DNA of 8,675 nt, from assembly GCA_964652975.1 (NCBI GenBank), contig CAZZCN010000102.1, positions 1-8,675 on the forward strand, read 5' to 3'. A program made the position numbers and the translations under genes. A model generated the notes under the pieces. That model ran no database searches and had not been told where the DNA came from. It saw only the letters and a program-made list of their open reading frames with translations. Position 1 is the stretch's first letter, and each line of letters opens with the position of its first letter. Shown in pieces: positions 6,459-8,675 of this stretch. The DNA is from CAZZCN01 sp964652975 (lineage in GTDB: Bacteria > Bacillota > Clostridia > Saccharofermentanales > UBA5734).

Positions 6459-8096
6459 ATGAAAAATAAAATAATAAAAGTTACATCTTTGGCTTTAGCT
6501 CTAGTTATTATACTTTCATCAGCCGCTTGCAACACCAAGCAGACAAAGACAGAGTCCAATTTACCAAAAGATGATGGACCGCTAAAGCCTTATGATAATC
6601 TGGTCACAATTAAGGTTCCAATTGTAGAATCACCGTCTCTTCAGTATATAGACGGTGAAAATTCCGAGGATAATCTTGTGACAAGATTTTACACGGAAAA
6701 GTTAAACATTAAATTCAAAGCGTCTTGGACGGTTGATACTTCTCAACAAATCGAAAAAATCAATGCCGCTGTGGCAGCCAATCGTTTACCCGATGCATTT
6801 GTTGCAGGTCCTGAATTGATATCAAGATTAGTAAAGGCAGACCAAATTGAACCTCTTGATAAATATTTTGAAAAATATGCATCCGATAAGCTTAAAACGA
6901 TGTGTAATTATCAAGATGGAAAAGCATTTGTTCTTTCAAAAATTAACGGTGTCACATATGGTATACCAAGACCTGGAGATTTTTCTGATGCGACATCCTT
7001 ACTGTACATAAGAAAAGATTGGTTGGATAAAATTGGAAAGAAGACCCCGAAAACAATGCACGAGCTTTTGGAAATTGCAAAACTATTCAGGGATAAGGAT
7101 CCTGATGGTAATGGCATAAACGATACCATTCCAATTGGCTGGGATAAAAACTTTAGTCCTTCGGGGTCAGGGTTTGTATCCTTAGTCAACCCGTTTAATG
7201 CCTTTTATTCTATTTGGATCAAGGATGGAAATGGCGGATTAAAATATTCAAGTATTCAGCCCGAAATGAAAACAGCGTTAGGTTTTATGCAAAATCTTTA
7301 TAAGGAAAAGCTTGTTGATCCTGAATTTGCCGTTAAGGACGAAGGTAAAGTAGCTGCTGATGTTGCGGCTGGTAAAATTGGCATTGTGTCTGGCTTTTAT
7401 TGGGCCGCATTATATCCTCTTTTAAACACTATAGATAACAATAAAAAAGCTGATTGGGTGCCATTATTATTACCAGTAAATAAAGATAATAAGCATGTTG
7501 TACAAAGTAAGTTGTTCTCCACTTCATGTTTTGTTGTGAGAAAAGGGTTTAGTAATCCTGAGGCATTGATTAAAACACTAAATTTATGGGTTGAAATTTT
7601 TGAAGGACAGTACAGGGAACAATTTAGCCAGTTAATACAAAGCGAAAAATATAATATGATTATTGACAGTTGGCACAAATATGCATTACCTGATGCATTT
7701 GGTACTCCAGAAGGAAATTATAATATTTCGGCAAATTTAATTAAAGCATTTGAAACAAAGGATTCTTCTAAATTGGACAAAGGAAAAGAACTAGTAACTT
7801 GGAATGCAATGAATAAAGACAACCCGACGGGTTGGGCATATCGTAAAGTTTTTCTTGAAACTGAACCGTTGCTTAAAAAATATGACTCTGTTGTTTTGGA
7901 TGAATTTATTGGAGCTCCAACTAAAACTATGATTTTGAGAAATGCAAGTTTGCAAAAACTGGAAGGAGAAATGGTTACCAACATTATTGTTGGCGGAGAT
8001 TTAAAACTTTTTGACACCTTTGTTGCTGATTGGAAAGCTCAGGGTGGAGATACAATTACTCAAGAAGTTAATCAGTGGTATGTGGCAAATAAATAG
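6459..8096 (+). CDS. ABC transporter sugar-binding lipoprotein (extracellular solute-binding protein, LplA-like)
   Basis: A 545-residue lipoprotein. The signal has a basic start (MKNKIIK), a hydrophobic core (about 9-20) and a lipobox SAAC with the lipidated Cys24, which anchors the protein to the outer face of the membrane. The mature part is a family 1 solute-binding fold: an N-terminal lobe with TVDTSQQIEKINAAVAANRLPD (91-112), a hinge region with GVTYGIPRPGD (164-174), YIRKDWLDKIGKKTPKT (183-199), and a Asp/Asn/Gly-rich loop DKDPDGNGIND (212-222) common in these long binders and probably calcium-binding. At about 545 residues it belongs to the large LplA/YtcQ-like group, which mostly captures oligosaccharides rather than monosaccharides. 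It has its own shared-element promoter, and 22 bases separate it from the permease gene, so the two form an operon. The ligand is not readable from sequence. Confidence 0.92.
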   Translation: MKNKIIKVTSLALALVIILSSAACNTKQTKTESNLPKDDGPLKPYDNLVTIKVPIVESPSLQYIDGENSEDNLVTRFYTEKLNIKFKASWTVDTSQQIEKINAAVAANRLPDAFVAGPELISRLVKADQIEPLDKYFEKYASDKLKTMCNYQDGKAFVLSKINGVTYGIPRPGDFSDATSLLYIRKDWLDKIGKKTPKTMHELLEIAKLFRDKDPDGNGINDTIPIGWDKNFSPSGSGFVSLVNPFNAFYSIWIKDGNGGLKYSSIQPEMKTALGFMQNLYKEKLVDPEFAVKDEGKVAADVAAGKIGIVSGFYWAALYPLLNTIDNNKKADWVPLLLPVNKDNKHVVQSKLFSTSCFVVRKGFSNPEALIKTLNLWVEIFEGQYREQFSQLIQSEKYNMIIDSWHKYALPDAFGTPEGNYNISANLIKAFETKDSSKLDKGKELVTWNAMNKDNPTGWAYRKVFLETEPLLKKYDSVVLDEFIGAPTKTMILRNASLQKLEGEMVTNIIVGGDLKLFDTFVADWKAQGGDTITQEVNQWYVANK

Positions 8097-8118
8097 TGAA
8101 ATTTAAAGGGGTGTTTAA

Positions 8119-8675
8119 ATGCGAATAGTAAAAAAATTGAAGTTGGATACCACTTGGCCTCTTCATCTAATGATGCTACCTGTCGTAATCTTGCTAATCA
8201 TTTTCTGTTATATTCCAATGGTGGGAATTGTCATTTCCTTTCAGGATTACATTCCGACAAAGGGATTTTTTGGATCTGATTGGATAGGCTTAGATAATTA
8301 CAAATTTCTGTTTTCATTAAAAGACTTTTCTCAAATCATGAAAAACACTGTTTTTATTTCAGTACTGAAAATAATTTTTGGAACAATAACACCTTTGTTT
8401 TTTGCGATTCTTTTGTCGGAATCAAAACTCAGAAAACTAAAAAACGCTGTTCAAACAATGGTTTTTCTACCGTTCTTTTTATCTTGGGTTATTTTAGGTG
8501 GGCTTTTTGTTGATATTTTTTCTCAAAATGGTGCAATCAATAATTTTTTAAGCTTGTTCGGGTTAGCTCATATCAATTTTTTAGGAAATCCCGTTTTGTT
8601 TATTGGTGTTTTGGTGGTTACTGAGGTTTGGAAGGGCTTTGGATATAATATGATTATTTATTATTCCTCAATTTT
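8119..8675 (+). CDS. ABC transporter permease, LplB/MalF type, cut by the window end
   Basis: The ATG at 8119 follows AAAGGGGTG by five bases and opens a frame of 185 codons that runs off the right edge. Hydrophobic segments occur at about residues 17-41, 77-99, 112-133 and 157-175. Family marks are YIPMVGIVISFQDY (31-44), GLDNYKFLF (57-65), and WKGFGYNMIIYY (171-182) just before the region where the EAA loop that contacts the ATPase would lie, which is outside the window. It forms the membrane channel partner of the binding lipoprotein before it. A second permease (LplC-like) is expected next. Many transporters of this class use a shared ATPase encoded elsewhere. Confidence 0.92.
   Translation, partial: MRIVKKLKLDTTWPLHLMMLPVVILLIIFCYIPMVGIVISFQDYIPTKGFFGSDWIGLDNYKFLFSLKDFSQIMKNTVFISVLKIIFGTITPLFFAILLSESKLRKLKNAVQTMVFLPFFLSWVILGGLFVDIFSQNGAINNFLSLFGLAHINFLGNPVLFIGVLVVTEVWKGFGYNMIIYYSSI

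Overview
The window reads as chromosomal DNA of a low-to-mid-GC Gram-positive anaerobe, most likely a plant-polysaccharide-degrading member of the Clostridia. The grounds are strong AGGAGG-type ribosome sites, AT-rich intergenic DNA, a lipoprotein-type solute-binding protein with an LplB-type permease, and an ECF sigma factor beside a secreted beta-propeller protein. The genus cannot be fixed from sequence alone.

Left part, minus strand (1-1646): an ECF sigma factor gene reads leftward from 1646. It is cut by a run of exactly 100 Ns (1122-1221). Beyond the Ns, a secreted C-terminal beta-propeller protein (COG4880-like) continues off the left edge. The pair looks like an envelope-sensing module. 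Two promoters can be read upstream of the sigma gene: a housekeeping one with an extended -10, and an ECF-type one (TGAACC-N16-CGTATA) that suggests autoregulation. Both halves of the locus happen to be in the same frame across the Ns, so an automatic caller could fuse them into one false protein.

Right part, plus strand (1927-8675): a carbohydrate-utilisation locus. The order is a Gfo/Idh/MocA oxidoreductase, a 25-codon remnant of a GH130 gene, a compact GH78-type (alpha-L-rhamnosidase-like) glycosidase, an intact GH130 beta-mannoside phosphorylase-like gene, an extracellular solute-binding lipoprotein, and the start of an LplB/MalF-type permease that runs off the right edge. The likely logic is that the lipoprotein and permease import an oligosaccharide, the GH78 and GH130 enzymes dismantle it inside the cell (none of the enzymes has a signal peptide), and the oxidoreductase acts on a released or modified sugar. 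A substrate with alpha-L-rhamnosyl and beta-mannosyl links is a reasonable guess but not proven.

The most notable signal is regulatory. The upstream regions of the oxidoreductase, the GH130 gene and the binding protein, which otherwise differ, all carry TTTGTCACA, then exactly 25 bases, then ATCAC, then 20 or 21 bases, then a -10 box. The two TCAC cores are 31 bp apart (about three helical turns) and the -35 position is poor in each. This points to one activator, not encoded in the window, controlling three promoters of the locus. The second notable signal is the GH130 remnant just before the GH78 gene, which implies a former second GH130 gene lost by deletion. No tRNA, rRNA, CRISPR or insertion sequence was seen.
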